DNA from: JBCBJX01 sp964342855
Lineage (GTDB): Bacteria; Pseudomonadota; Alphaproteobacteria; Caulobacterales; Parvularculaceae
Direction of reading: 5' to 3'
Assembly: GCA_964342855.1 (NCBI GenBank)
Contig: CAYFIB010000012.1
Coordinates: 1 to 64,000, forward strand
DNA: 64,000 bases
A model generated the notes under the pieces. The model did no database searches, was not told where the DNA came from, and worked only from the letters and a program-made list of their open reading frames with translations. A program made the position numbers and the translations under genes. Below, piece by piece: positions 42,935-52,601 of the stretch (within the stretch, counting starts at the first letter, position 1; each line of letters opens with the position of its first letter).

Positions 42935-45900
42935 ATGTCGACCGTCCTACTCTCCGCCGCCCGGGTGGGCGGCGCCGCGGCCGCTCGCGTCGGCCCGTTT
43001 CTCGCGCGCACGGCGGGCTCCGTCGCCGCGGCCTACGCCGGCACGCTGGTGGTCGGCGCGATCCTCGGACCGACGGTCACCCGCGTCGAAGGCCCACGGT
43101 CGCAGCGTCTTCGGCTTCAGTCCGGAGCGGAAGGAACGGGCGTCGCGCGGGTGTTCGGGCGGGCGCGCATTCCGGGCCAGTTCATCTGGACGACGAACTT
43201 CCGTGAGACCCAGAACATCGAGCGCGTCGATGTCGGCGGCAAAGGCGGCGGCCAGCAGGTCGAGACGACGGAGTTCGTCTACTCGATCTCCTTCGCCCTC
43301 GGTCTCTGCGAAGGTCCCATCGACGGGATCGGCCGCATCTGGGCGGACGGGCGACTGACCACGCTCGGCGCCAGCGCCGTTCGGCTTCATCGCGGAACGG
43401 AGGATCAGGAGCCGGACCCGTTCCTTGAGGCGGTCGAGGGCGTCGGCGCGACGCCCGCTTTTCGGGGGCTCGCCTATCTCGTCATCGAAGACATGCCGCT
43501 TACGGAGTACGGCAATCGCATACCGCAGTTGACGGTTGAGGTGATCCGCACCTTGGATCGGGACGAACCGGAAGCGCTGCAGAACGCCCTGCAGGCGGTC
43601 TCGCTCATTCCGGGCTCCGGCGAGGCGGCGCTCGCGACGACGCCGATCTGGCGCGGCGGCGCGCCGGGGGAGGGGATCGCGGAGAACGTCCACAACGCCT
43701 TCGCCATCACCGACCTTCAGGCCTCGCTCAATTCATTGGAGACGCTTGCGCCGAACTGTCGGACGGTGTCGCTCTTTGTCACGTGGTACGGGGATGACCT
43801 ACGAGCGGGCGAGTGCCGTATCGAGCCGCGGGCGGAAAACCCGTTCAAGCGCACCGAGCCGCGGCCTTGGCTCGTCTCCGGTCTGGGTCGTGGTCAGGTT
43901 CCCATAGTCTCGTGTATCGATGGACGCCCGGCATTCGGCGGCACGCCCTCGGATGTCTCCGTCGTCGAAGCGATCCGGGAGCTGAAGGCGCGTGGCTTCA
44001 CGGTCATCGTCCACCCGTTCCTGATGATGGACATTCCGGGCGACAACGCGCTGCCGGACCCTTATGGCGGCGCTCGACAGGCGACGTTCCCTTGGCGCGG
44101 TCGCGTGACGGCGACCCCGGCGGCGGGCGAACCCGGAACGGCGGATAAGACTGCGGCGGCGCGCGCGCAGATCGACGCCTTCTTCGGCGCCGCGCAGGCG
44201 AGCGATTTCGCCGTGGTTGACGATCAGATCGTTTATTCGGGAGCCGACGAGTGGGGTTTCCGTCGGTTCATTCTGCACTATGCGCATCTCGCCGCGGCGG
44301 GCGGCGCGGACGGCGTCCTGCTCGGCTCGGAGATGCGCGCGCTCACGCGTTTGCGCGATCAGGCGAACGCGTTTCCGGCGGTGGAGAAGTTCCGTTCCCT
44401 CGCTTCGGCCGTCCGCTCCGTCGTCGGATCGGGCATGGCGATCACCTATGCCGCGGACTGGTCGGAATATTTCGGCCATCAGCCGGCGGACGGGACCGGC
44501 GATGTTTATTTCCATCTCGACCCTCTGTGGGCGGATGCGGATATCGACGCCGTCGGCATCGACTATTACATGCCGCTCTCCGACTGGCGCGAGGGATCGG
44601 TCCATCTCGATCGCGCCGTCGCCGACCGCATTCATGATCTCGATTATCTGAAATCCAATGTCTTCGGCGGCGAGGGCTACGATTGGTACTACGCCTCCGA
44701 CGCCGACCGCGAGGCGCAGATTCACACGCCGATCACCGACGACGCCTACGGCGAGCCGTGGGTCTTTCGCTATAAGGATCTTCCGAACTGGTGGTCGAAC
44801 GCGCACCATGACCGGCCGGGCGGCGTGCGCGCCGCATCGCCGACGGCATGGGTTCCGGAAGAAAAGCCCATCTGGCTGATGGAGGCGGGGACGTCCGCCC
44901 TCGATAAATCGTCCAATCAGCCGAACGTCTTTCTCGATCCGAAAAGCTCAGAATCGCAGCTTCCCTATTTCTCTATCGGCGCGCGGGACGATCTCATCCA
45001 GCGGCGCTATCTGGAGGCGCTGCTGTCTGTCTTCGCCGACCCGACGGCGAACCCGACCTCCAGCGTCTACAGTGGTCCGATGGTCTCGGTGGATCGCATT
45101 TTCGCCTATTGCTGGGACGCGCGGCCGTTCCCGGATTTTCCGGGTCGGGAGGAGGTCTGGTCGGACGGGCCGAACTGGACGACGGGGCACTGGCTGAACG
45201 GCCGTCTGGAGCGCATCGCGCTCGGCTCCCTCGTGGAGACGCTCTCGACCGCGCCGCTCGCCGCGCCGGATCTCGACGCCCTGGTCACCGGCTATGTCCT
45301 CGCCGACCCGACGCCGCCGCGCGCCGCGCTGGAGCCGCTCGCCTCCATCTATCGCTTCGATGTTTACGAGCGCGATGGCGGGCTCATCGCTCGGCCCCGG
45401 CGGGCGGAGGCGGATCTGTCGATCACGGAGGACGATCTCGCTGAGACGGGCGAGGCGCGCATCATCCGCGCCCGGGCGGATGCGGACGATCTGCCGGAGC
45501 GATTGAAGATTTCGTTCCTCGATGACGGCGCCGAACAGCGCCCCGGCGTCGCGGAGGCCTTCGCCGCCGACATCGCGACCGGGCGGACGCTCTCGCTCGA
45601 TGCGCCGGTCGTGCTCGACGCCGCCGAAGCGCAGGCGCGCGCCGCGAGCCTCCTTGCGGAAACCGAAGCCGGACGCGAAAGCGCGCGCTTCTCCCTGCCG
45701 CCGACGCGGCTCGAAGTGGAGCCGGGAGATGTCGTCGCTCTGGACCGGGACGGTCTTTCGCGACCGCTCCGCATCCTGTCGATCGAAACCACGGAGATCC
45801 TGAACATCGAAGCCGCCGGCGTCTCGGAGGAGGCCGAGGACGTTCGGCCCATTGGTCCCGCACGCTTCGACCTCTCGCCCGCCGCGCCGCTCTTCGGGCC

Positions 45901-46813
45901 GCCGGCCGGCGCGATCCTCGATCTGCCGCTCCTGCGCGACGATTCCGATCCGGACGCGGTCTATGCGGCGGCCTTCGCCGCGCCGTGGCCGGGTTTCGTC
46001 GTCGTGCGTCGCGGCGTCGGCGGGCCGGTCGCGGCGCGTCTCTTCGCCCAGACATCCATCGGGACGCTGACGTCCGACCTGCCGCCTGCGGGCGCCGGGC
46101 GTTGGACCGGCGATGCGCTGACCGTCGAAGCGTATGGCGCGCCGTTCGTCAGCCGTGCGCGAGCGGAGGTTCTGGAAGGCGCGAACGCGCTCGCGGTGCG
46201 GTCCCAAAGCGGCGACTGGGAGGTGCTGCAGTTCGAGACGGCGACCCTGATCGCTCAGAACCAATGGCGACTGTCGGGCCTTCTGCGCGGTCAGCGGGGA
46301 ACGGCGCCCGGGCTGGCGCAAGCCGGCGCCGACGTCGTGGCGCTCGGACCGACGCTCAGAACCGTTGATCTGGCGCCGGACCTCTTCGGCGCGCCGGTCG
46401 ACTGGGTGTTCCATCCGGCGAAATCGACCGCGGACGGTCCGTCGCGCCGGGTGCTGACGGAGACGGCGCTGGGCGTCGCGCGTCGGCCCTACGCGCCTGC
46501 GCATCTGCGCATCGTCCCTGAGGGCGGCGGCTACCGCCTCGATTGGATCCGCCGCGCCCGCATCGGCGGCGACAGCTGGGGCGAGGCGGAGCCGCCTTTG
46601 TCGGAAGAGGTCGAGCGCTATCGCATCGAGGTCTATGACGGCGCGAGCCTTGTCCGCTCAGATGAGACCGACGCGCCGGGCTATGACTATCTCGCCGCGC
46701 TGGTTTCGGCCGATTTCAGCGGGGCGCCGGGCGTCGATGCGCGAATAGACGTCCGCCAGATATCCGCCCGTTTTGGGCCGGGACTTCCAGCGACCGCGAC
46801 GTTTCCTATTTAA
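42935..46813 (+). CDS. GTA host-specificity/megatron protein (gp15)
   Basis: A 1292-residue last structural gene of the cluster. It begins with a short hydrophobic Ala/Gly-rich segment (about 1-45). A VARVFGRARIPGQFIW tail domain follows, with YSISFALGLCEGPIDGIGRIWADG (about 110-133). A TIM-barrel glycosidase-like domain (about 400-700) contains YAADWSEYFGH and IDAVGIDYYMPLSDW. The rest is a beta-rich phage tail domain with GRWTGDA and LSGLLRGQRGT motifs. It forms the baseplate hub and host contact. The start at 42935 is five bases after gp14 and gives the family N-terminus. Confidence 0.94.
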   Translation: MSTVLLSAARVGGAAAARVGPFLARTAGSVAAAYAGTLVVGAILGPTVTRVEGPRSQRLRLQSGAEGTGVARVFGRARIPGQFIWTTNFRETQNIERVDVGGKGGGQQVETTEFVYSISFALGLCEGPIDGIGRIWADGRLTTLGASAVRLHRGTEDQEPDPFLEAVEGVGATPAFRGLAYLVIEDMPLTEYGNRIPQLTVEVIRTLDRDEPEALQNALQAVSLIPGSGEAALATTPIWRGGAPGEGIAENVHNAFAITDLQASLNSLETLAPNCRTVSLFVTWYGDDLRAGECRIEPRAENPFKRTEPRPWLVSGLGRGQVPIVSCIDGRPAFGGTPSDVSVVEAIRELKARGFTVIVHPFLMMDIPGDNALPDPYGGARQATFPWRGRVTATPAAGEPGTADKTAAARAQIDAFFGAAQASDFAVVDDQIVYSGADEWGFRRFILHYAHLAAAGGADGVLLGSEMRALTRLRDQANAFPAVEKFRSLASAVRSVVGSGMAITYAADWSEYFGHQPADGTGDVYFHLDPLWADADIDAVGIDYYMPLSDWREGSVHLDRAVADRIHDLDYLKSNVFGGEGYDWYYASDADREAQIHTPITDDAYGEPWVFRYKDLPNWWSNAHHDRPGGVRAASPTAWVPEEKPIWLMEAGTSALDKSSNQPNVFLDPKSSESQLPYFSIGARDDLIQRRYLEALLSVFADPTANPTSSVYSGPMVSVDRIFAYCWDARPFPDFPGREEVWSDGPNWTTGHWLNGRLERIALGSLVETLSTAPLAAPDLDALVTGYVLADPTPPRAALEPLASIYRFDVYERDGGLIARPRRAEADLSITEDDLAETGEARIIRARADADDLPERLKISFLDDGAEQRPGVAEAFAADIATGRTLSLDAPVVLDAAEAQARAASLLAETEAGRESARFSLPPTRLEVEPGDVVALDRDGLSRPLRILSIETTEILNIEAAGVSEEAEDVRPIGPARFDLSPAAPLFGPPAGAILDLPLLRDDSDPDAVYAAAFAAPWPGFVVVRRGVGGPVAARLFAQTSIGTLTSDLPPAGAGRWTGDALTVEAYGAPFVSRARAEVLEGANALAVRSQSGDWEVLQFETATLIAQNQWRLSGLLRGQRGTAPGLAQAGADVVALGPTLRTVDLAPDLFGAPVDWVFHPAKSTADGPSRRVLTETALGVARRPYAPAHLRIVPEGGGYRLDWIRRARIGGDSWGEAEPPLSEEVERYRIEVYDGASLVRSDETDAPGYDYLAALVSADFSGAPGVDARIDVRQISARFGPGLPATATFPI

Positions 46814-46881
46814 AAGCCGTAGTTTGAGTTGGAGCCGGCGCGCGCTAGTCCGGTTCCTCAAGAGGCTTGGAGACGGACGCG

Positions 46882-47763
46882 ATGGCGCGCGACCCTTACA
46901 TTGTGCTCGGCGTGCCGCGCGATGCGGACGCGGACGCGATCCGGCGCGCCTATCGCAAGATCGCCAAGGAGAACCACCCGGACATGAAGCCGGGCGACGC
47001 CAAGGCTGAGGACCGCTTCAAGGAAGCGAATTCGGCCTTCGACATCATCGGCGACGTTGAGAAGAAAGCGGCCTTCGATCGCGGCGAGATCGACGCTGAC
47101 GGCAAGCCGCGGGCGCCCCAATTTGCGGGCGGCGGCGCCTATGGCGGCGCGGGCGGCCAGCCGGGCGCGGGCTTTGAAGACTTCGGCGACATTTTCGCGG
47201 ACCTCTTCGGCGGCGCTCGCGGGCGCGGCGGTCGAGCGGCGCCGCGCCGGGGCCGGGACGTGCGCACCCGGATGAGCGTCGATTTTCTCGACGCCGTGAA
47301 GGGCGCGACGCGGCGCGTCGTCGTCGAGGGCCGTTCGCTGGATCTCGCGATCCCGGCGGGCGTGAAGTCCGGTCAGACCTTGCGGCTTCGCGGGCAGGGC
47401 GAGCCCGGCGTCGCGGGCGGCCCGGCGGGCGACGTCTATGTCGAAGTCGCGGTGAAGGATCACCCCGTTTTCAAACGCGATGGCGACGACATCCGCATGG
47501 AAGTCCCCGTCAGCCTGCGCGAGGCGGTGCTGGGCGGGAAAATTCCGGTGACGACGCCGACCGGCGAAGTGAAGGTCGCCGTTCCGAAGAACTCTTCCTC
47601 CGGCGTCACCCTGCGCCTCGCTGGTCGCGGCGTGCAGTCGCCCGGCAAGCCCGGCGATCTCTTCGTGCGGCTGAAGATCGTGCTGCCGGACCCGGCGGAC
47701 GCCGATCTTGCGAACTTTATTGAAGGCTGGGCGGCGGGCGCCGCTCACAACCCGCGCGGGTGA
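46882..47763 (+). CDS. DnaJ/CbpA-type co-chaperone
   Basis: A 293-residue class II J-protein. The J domain (about 3-65) has the HPD motif at 32-34 (ENHPDMKPG). A Gly/Phe-rich linker (about 75-115) is followed by DnaJ C-terminal substrate domains (about 128-280, VKSGQTLRLRGQGEPG and VTLRLAGRGV). There is no zinc-finger domain, so it is CbpA/DjlA-like and not DnaJ proper. It would stimulate DnaK. ATG at 46882 is preferred to TTG at 46867. It follows the GTA cluster by 68 bases. Confidence 0.93.
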   Translation: MARDPYIVLGVPRDADADAIRRAYRKIAKENHPDMKPGDAKAEDRFKEANSAFDIIGDVEKKAAFDRGEIDADGKPRAPQFAGGGAYGGAGGQPGAGFEDFGDIFADLFGGARGRGGRAAPRRGRDVRTRMSVDFLDAVKGATRRVVVEGRSLDLAIPAGVKSGQTLRLRGQGEPGVAGGPAGDVYVEVAVKDHPVFKRDGDDIRMEVPVSLREAVLGGKIPVTTPTGEVKVAVPKNSSSGVTLRLAGRGVQSPGKPGDLFVRLKIVLPDPADADLANFIEGWAAGAAHNPRG

Positions 47764-47843
47764 GGACGCCCGGTTGAGACGTCTCACGGACGCGGATAAG
47801 CTCAAGCCAGCAAGGAATTTCAAGCGCTTGGCGGGCGGAGCTG

Positions 47844-49298
47844 ATGCAAGGCCGGGCGGGGCGGGGGCGTTTGGCCGGACTTTCCGAAGACAAGGCGAAA
47901 AAGCTCGGCGCGTTCATCGCGACCTTGCCGGCGCAGCCGTGCGCGAAACTGCTGGTGGGCGTGGAGCGCGACCGTCTCGCGGGCGGCATCCTGCCCCACG
48001 CGGTGCTCATCGACGCGCTGCGCGCACGCATCTCAACCCTCGCGGATGCGGGCTTTCCGGCGCGTACGCCGAGCCCGCAGCGGGTGTTTTTCGAGCCGTA
48101 TGAAGATCTTTTCGTCTCTGGAAAACCGGGCGCGAAATCGCCCGGCCGCATCTGGCGCGCGTCGCTCGACCCGATCTGGCGCTGGCTGAGCGACCCGGCC
48201 GCGCGGCCGGACGTCGCGCACGCCGCGGAACGGGCGTTGTCAGCGGTTCTGGGACGCAATGCGGAAGAACTGCGCTCGGCGCGTACGGAGCTTTATAAGA
48301 CCGCCGAGATGGCGCTCGATGCGGCGCTTTCGGAAGCCGATCGCGACCGGACGGCGGAAAGCGAACTTGTCGCCGTACTCGGCTCGGAAACGGCGCTCGT
48401 TGATCTGCGGGAAATCGCCTACCTTCTGCCGTCCGCCTTCGAGTTTCTGAAACTGAAGGACGATTATCCGCGGCCGTTGGAACGGCTTTCCGAAGACGCG
48501 CTGTTCGACATCCGCAAACGGTTCATCGCGTTGCGCGCCCTGCGGCCGCACCACGGGCCTTACTTCCTCATCATGCTGGCGAACCGTTTCGTGAAGCCGT
48601 GGCACGCGCTCGCGGTTTCGCGCGCGCTCTCGTCCGCGCAGGACCCCGCGCTTGAAAGCGCGCAGGGCGATGTGGAAATTCTGGAGGCGGGGCTTTTTGA
48701 AAGTCTTGAACAAATCGCCCGCGCGCTCACCCGGGACGCCGAACGCGCCATGGACGCGGACGCCGCCTTCGCGCGCATCGACAGCTTCGTGGAGCTCGCC
48801 GACGGCGTTCTTTCCGAAGCGGTTTCCGGCGGCGACGAACCGGTCCGTCGGCGGACGCTTGCTATTCGCGATGTCGCGGCCGACGCCTACGAACGGTTGA
48901 TGGAGCGCGCGCTCGCGACGGTTCGTCAGGCGATGCCTCTTCGGCGCGCGGGCGGGTCCAGCCGACTTGTCGGCGCGCGCCCGGATGTGCGGATCGGCGT
49001 GCCGGAGGATCATCGTCTCGCGGCGAAAGAAGCGATCCGTCTCCTCGAAGAAGGCGGCGAGCACGCGAAATCTCTCGCTCGCGAGGAGGTTCGCGCCGAG
49101 CTGCTGGAACGCGCGCAGATGGCGGTGCGCGCCTATATGGACGACGTCATCACTGAAATCCGCGCGGCGGAGGGCGACGACCGCGCCCGCGCGGCGAACC
49201 TCGCCGAAGCCGTGCTCGATTTCGGCGCGCGGCTTCTTGATGCGGATGAAGCCGATCTCTTGCGTCGGCGCGCGGAAGCTGCTTCTCGCGCAGCATGA
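47844..49298 (+). CDS. Conserved helical protein of unknown function, coupled to ccmI
   Basis: A 484-residue soluble, nearly all-helical protein that I cannot assign to a family. Visible are an N-terminal basic start, a PYEDLFVSGKPGAKSPGRIWRASLDPIWRWL segment (about 85-115), and long Ala/Leu/Glu/Arg helices. It has no signal peptide and no clear transmembrane segment. Its stop overlaps the ccmI start by four bases (ATGA at 49295), which suggests co-translation with the cytochrome c maturation genes. Start uncertain; ATG at 47844 is used. Confidence 0.7.
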   Translation: MQGRAGRGRLAGLSEDKAKKLGAFIATLPAQPCAKLLVGVERDRLAGGILPHAVLIDALRARISTLADAGFPARTPSPQRVFFEPYEDLFVSGKPGAKSPGRIWRASLDPIWRWLSDPAARPDVAHAAERALSAVLGRNAEELRSARTELYKTAEMALDAALSEADRDRTAESELVAVLGSETALVDLREIAYLLPSAFEFLKLKDDYPRPLERLSEDALFDIRKRFIALRALRPHHGPYFLIMLANRFVKPWHALAVSRALSSAQDPALESAQGDVEILEAGLFESLEQIARALTRDAERAMDADAAFARIDSFVELADGVLSEAVSGGDEPVRRRTLAIRDVAADAYERLMERALATVRQAMPLRRAGGSSRLVGARPDVRIGVPEDHRLAAKEAIRLLEEGGEHAKSLAREEVRAELLERAQMAVRAYMDDVITEIRAAEGDDRARAANLAEAVLDFGARLLDADEADLLRRRAEAASRAA

Positions 49299-50146
49299 AC
49301 CTTCTCTTTTTTCTCTGCGCGGGCGGGTTGGCGGCGCTGACGGCTGCGCTCGTTCTGCGGGCGGGCGCGAAGGCGCAGGTCGGAGTCGATGAGGCGAAAG
49401 TGCGTCACGCCGCAACGCTGGCGTCCATCGAGAACGACCGTTCCGCGGGCGTTCTGAACGATGCTGAGGCGGCGAAACTGAAAACCGACGCTGCGCGTCG
49501 GCTGATCGACAGCGCCGGAGCGGGCGAGCGACCGCGCCGCGCCGCGCTCGCGCCGACCGTCGGGGCCGTGGCCATCGGATTTCTCGCATTGGCGCTCTAT
49601 GCCGCTGTCGGGGCGCCGGGCGCGCCGGACGCGCCTTGGGCCTCCCGCGTCACGACGGCGCGCGAGGCGGTGGATGCGGGCGCGGCCATGAGCCTTCCGA
49701 TCTCGGAGCGCCTCGTTCTTTTGAAAGCGAACGCCGCCGAAGCGGCACCGACGGACGCCGCGCCGTGGACCCGCCTTGGTCGCGCCTATCTCGCGAGCGG
49801 CCGGTCGTCTGAGGCGGCGGACGCTTTTCTCCGGGCGATCGAGGCGGCGGGAGAGAATTCCACGCGGCTCTCCGATCTCGCCGCCGCGCTCATGTTTGAA
49901 GAGAACAACCCGGACGCCGAACGCCGCGCCGCCGACCTGCTCGCGCGGGCGCTCGAAATGGACGCGGCCAATGTGTCGGCGCTGGAGCTGGCGGGCTTCC
50001 TCGCTCTGAGGCGCGGCGAACTCGCGCAGGCGGAGCTGGCGCTTCAATTCGCGCTCGAAGCGGCGCCGGACGGCCCGCGCGCCGCGGACCTTCGCCGTGC
50101 GCTGGAAGCGGTGCGAACGCGCATGGCGGAAACCGAGGCGGGCTAA
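49295..50146 (+). CDS. ccmI: Cytochrome c biogenesis protein CcmI
   Basis: A 283-residue CcmI/CycH-type apocytochrome chaperone. The first transmembrane helix is at about 2-22, and a cytoplasmic loop with AATLASIENDRSAGVLNDAEAAKLKTDAARRL is typical of the family. A second helix (about 88-106) precedes periplasmic TPR-like repeats (about 135-280, PWTRLGRAYLASGRSSEAADAFLRAIE). It holds apocytochrome c for the CcmF/CcmH lyase complex. It is coupled to the preceding unknown gene and followed by ccmE after 60 bases. Confidence 0.87.
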   Translation: MNLLFFLCAGGLAALTAALVLRAGAKAQVGVDEAKVRHAATLASIENDRSAGVLNDAEAAKLKTDAARRLIDSAGAGERPRRAALAPTVGAVAIGFLALALYAAVGAPGAPDAPWASRVTTAREAVDAGAAMSLPISERLVLLKANAAEAAPTDAAPWTRLGRAYLASGRSSEAADAFLRAIEAAGENSTRLSDLAAALMFEENNPDAERRAADLLARALEMDAANVSALELAGFLALRRGELAQAELALQFALEAAPDGPRAADLRRALEAVRTRMAETEAG

Positions 50147-50206
50147 AGCGACATGCGGGGCTTCCCGGCGTGGACAAAGTCTCCGGCGCGCGCATATCTC
50201 CATGCC

Positions 50207-50656
50207 ATGAGAAAACGCGATGAACGCCTGATCGTTCTTGGCGTCGCCGGCGTCGCGGTCGTCGCCGCCGCCGCGCTGGCCGTCGCCGCCCTGCGCCAGC
50301 ACGCGGTCTATTTCTACGCGCCGAGCGAACTCGCCGCCGCGCCCATCGACGGTCGCCCTGTCCGCATCGGCGGGCGCGTGCGCACCGGAAGTCTCGATTA
50401 TGGCGCTGACGGCGTCGTGCGCTTCGTCGTCACGGACTGCGCCGCGGACGCATTGGTAGCCTATCGCGGCGCGTTGCCGGACCTCTTCCGCGAAGGTCAG
50501 GAAGTCGTGGTGCAGGGCGTGCGCGAGCCAGAGGTCTTCCGCGCGGCGGAGGTGCTCGCCAAGCACGATGAAAACTATGCGCCGCCCGAGGCCGCCGCGG
50601 CTCTGAAAAAAACCGGCTGCTGGGACGAGAAGAACCTCGCTTCGAACGCCGGCTGA
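50207..50656 (+). CDS. ccmE: Heme chaperone CcmE
   Basis: A 149-residue protein with an N-terminal membrane anchor (about 8-28) and a periplasmic OB-fold. The heme-binding His120 and Tyr124 lie in LAKHDENYAPPE, the family signature (HDENY). RIGGRVRTGSL and VQGVREPEVFRA are typical. It receives heme from CcmC and hands it to CcmF. The start at 50207 (MRKRDERLIV) is preferred to an upstream codon at 50153. ccmF follows after four bases. Confidence 0.95.
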   Translation: MRKRDERLIVLGVAGVAVVAAAALAVAALRQHAVYFYAPSELAAAPIDGRPVRIGGRVRTGSLDYGADGVVRFVVTDCAADALVAYRGALPDLFREGQEVVVQGVREPEVFRAAEVLAKHDENYAPPEAAAALKKTGCWDEKNLASNAG

Positions 50657-50660
50657 TCGG

Positions 50661-52601
50661 ATGATCGTCGAGCTCTCCCATTTCATTCTGACGCTTGCGC
50701 TCGCCGCGACCCTCGGCGCGTCGGGCCTCTCCGCTTACGGCGCGTTCCGGCGGGACGCCGCGGCCATGGGCGCAGGGCGCGCCGCCGCTCTCGGCGCGGC
50801 CGGGCTGTTCGCTCTGTCTTTCATCGGTCTCATCATCGCGTTCGTCGGGTCGGATTTCTCCGTCGTCGTCGTTGCAACGAATTCTCATACGGAGAAACCG
50901 CTTCTCTACAAGATCGCCGCGGCCTGGGGGCACCATGAGGGCTCCATGCTGCTCTGGTGCGCCATCATGGCGGGCTATGGCGCGATCCCGGCGATCAACG
51001 CCGGGCGAGGAGTGAGCGACCCGATGCACGCGGCCCGCGTTCTCGCCGTGCACGGCGCGTCGACGGCGATGTTCGCAGCGTTTCTTCTCTTCACCTCCAA
51101 TCCTTTCGAGCGGCTTCTGCCGGCCCCGGACGAAGGGCATGGGCTGAACCCGCTCCTGCAGGACCCGGCGCTCTCGGCGCATCCGCCCATGCTTTATGCG
51201 GGGTATCTCGGATTCGCGGTGGTGTTCGCCCACGCCGTCGCGGGGCTTTGGGCCGGGCGCATCGATCGCGACTGGGCGCGCATGGTCCGTCCGTGGGCGC
51301 TCTTTTCATGGGTGGCGCTCACGGTCGGCATCGCGCTTGGCTCGTTCTGGGCCTATTACGAGCTTGGCTGGGGCGGCTGGTGGGCGTGGGACCCGGTGGA
51401 AAACGCCTCGCTCGCCCCATGGCTTCTCGGCGCGGCGCTCATCCACACGGTGCTGGTGACGGCCCGCCGCGGCTCCATGACCGGCTGGACCACGCTCCTC
51501 GCCATCCTCACCTTCTCCATGTCCGTGCTCGGCACGTTTTTGGTGCGGTCAGGGGTTCTCACCTCCGTGCACGCCTTCGCCAACGACCCGGCGCGCGGGG
51601 CGGTGCTGCTCGCCATTCTCGCCGTACTGACGGGCGGGGCGCTCGCCCTTTACGCCGTGCGCGCGCCGCGCATCGCGGCGGAGGCGGACCACGCGACCGT
51701 GAGCCGGGAAGGGGCGCTCGTCCTTAATAATTTCGCGATGGCGCTCGCCTGTCTCGCCGTCATGCTCGGGACGGTCTATCCGCTCTTCGTCTCCGGCGTC
51801 TCCGTCGGCCCGCCTTTCTACAATCTCGTCGTCGGCGCAATCGTTCTGCCGGCGCTTCTCGCCGCGCCGATCGGTCCCTTCCTCGCCTGGCGTAAAGGCG
51901 ACGGCCGCGCCGCCCTGCGCGCCGCCGGACCCGGCCTCGCCGCCGCGACGCTCGCGGGCCTCATCGCGCTCGCGCTGCGGGCGCCGGGCGCTGCGACCGC
52001 GTTTCTCGCGCTTGCCCTCGGCGTCTGGCTCATCATTGGGGCGCTGACCGATCCGTTGCGGCGAGCGGGCCTCTTCTCCCGCGACGGAGACGCGGTCCTC
52101 CGGCGTCTGACAGGCTTGCCGCTGCAGGCCTGGGGATCGACGGCGGCGCACGCCGGGCTCGGGCTGCTCCTCATCGGCGCTGTCGGAACGGGCGCGTGGA
52201 AGACGACGTTGGAAGAAGTCATTCGCCCGGGCGAGACCGTTGCTCTCGGCCCGCGGACCATCGCGCTGGAAGCCGTCGGTCAGGCGCGCGGCCCGAACTA
52301 TGTCGCCGATCGCGCGCGCATCCGCCTCGACCTGAACGGCGCAACGACGGAGCTTGAGCCGGAGCGACGGTATTATCCGGCCGGTCGGACCCCGACGACG
52401 GAAGTCGCGCTCGCCCGCGGCGTGTTCGGGCAGACCTATGTCGCTCTCGGCGATCCGCGCGGCGACGGCGTTCTTCTGCGCGCGAACTATTTCCCGCTGG
52501 TCGACTGGATATTTGTCGGCGCCGCGCTCATGGCGCTCGGCGGCGGCCTCGGCTGGGTCGCCGCGCGACGTGAAACCCGTCGCCGGAGCGAAGCGGCATG
52601 A
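50661..52601 (+). CDS. ccmF: Heme lyase subunit CcmF
   Basis: A 646-residue polytopic membrane protein of the heme handling family. It has the WWD domain GWGGWWAWDPVENASLAPWL (about 236-255) and the HEGSMLLW motif (about 93-100), plus conserved periplasmic histidines. It joins heme from CcmE to apocytochrome c together with CcmH and CcmI. The stop overlaps ccmH (ATGA at 52598). Confidence 0.95.
   Translation: MIVELSHFILTLALAATLGASGLSAYGAFRRDAAAMGAGRAAALGAAGLFALSFIGLIIAFVGSDFSVVVVATNSHTEKPLLYKIAAAWGHHEGSMLLWCAIMAGYGAIPAINAGRGVSDPMHAARVLAVHGASTAMFAAFLLFTSNPFERLLPAPDEGHGLNPLLQDPALSAHPPMLYAGYLGFAVVFAHAVAGLWAGRIDRDWARMVRPWALFSWVALTVGIALGSFWAYYELGWGGWWAWDPVENASLAPWLLGAALIHTVLVTARRGSMTGWTTLLAILTFSMSVLGTFLVRSGVLTSVHAFANDPARGAVLLAILAVLTGGALALYAVRAPRIAAEADHATVSREGALVLNNFAMALACLAVMLGTVYPLFVSGVSVGPPFYNLVVGAIVLPALLAAPIGPFLAWRKGDGRAALRAAGPGLAAATLAGLIALALRAPGAATAFLALALGVWLIIGALTDPLRRAGLFSRDGDAVLRRLTGLPLQAWGSTAAHAGLGLLLIGAVGTGAWKTTLEEVIRPGETVALGPRTIALEAVGQARGPNYVADRARIRLDLNGATTELEPERRYYPAGRTPTTEVALARGVFGQTYVALGDPRGDGVLLRANYFPLVDWIFVGAALMALGGGLGWVAARRETRRRSEAA

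Noticed and set aside
44948..46504. A 518-codon minus-strand frame opposite GTA gp15
   Set aside because: Low-complexity Arg-rich product, shadow of a gene with strong family identity.
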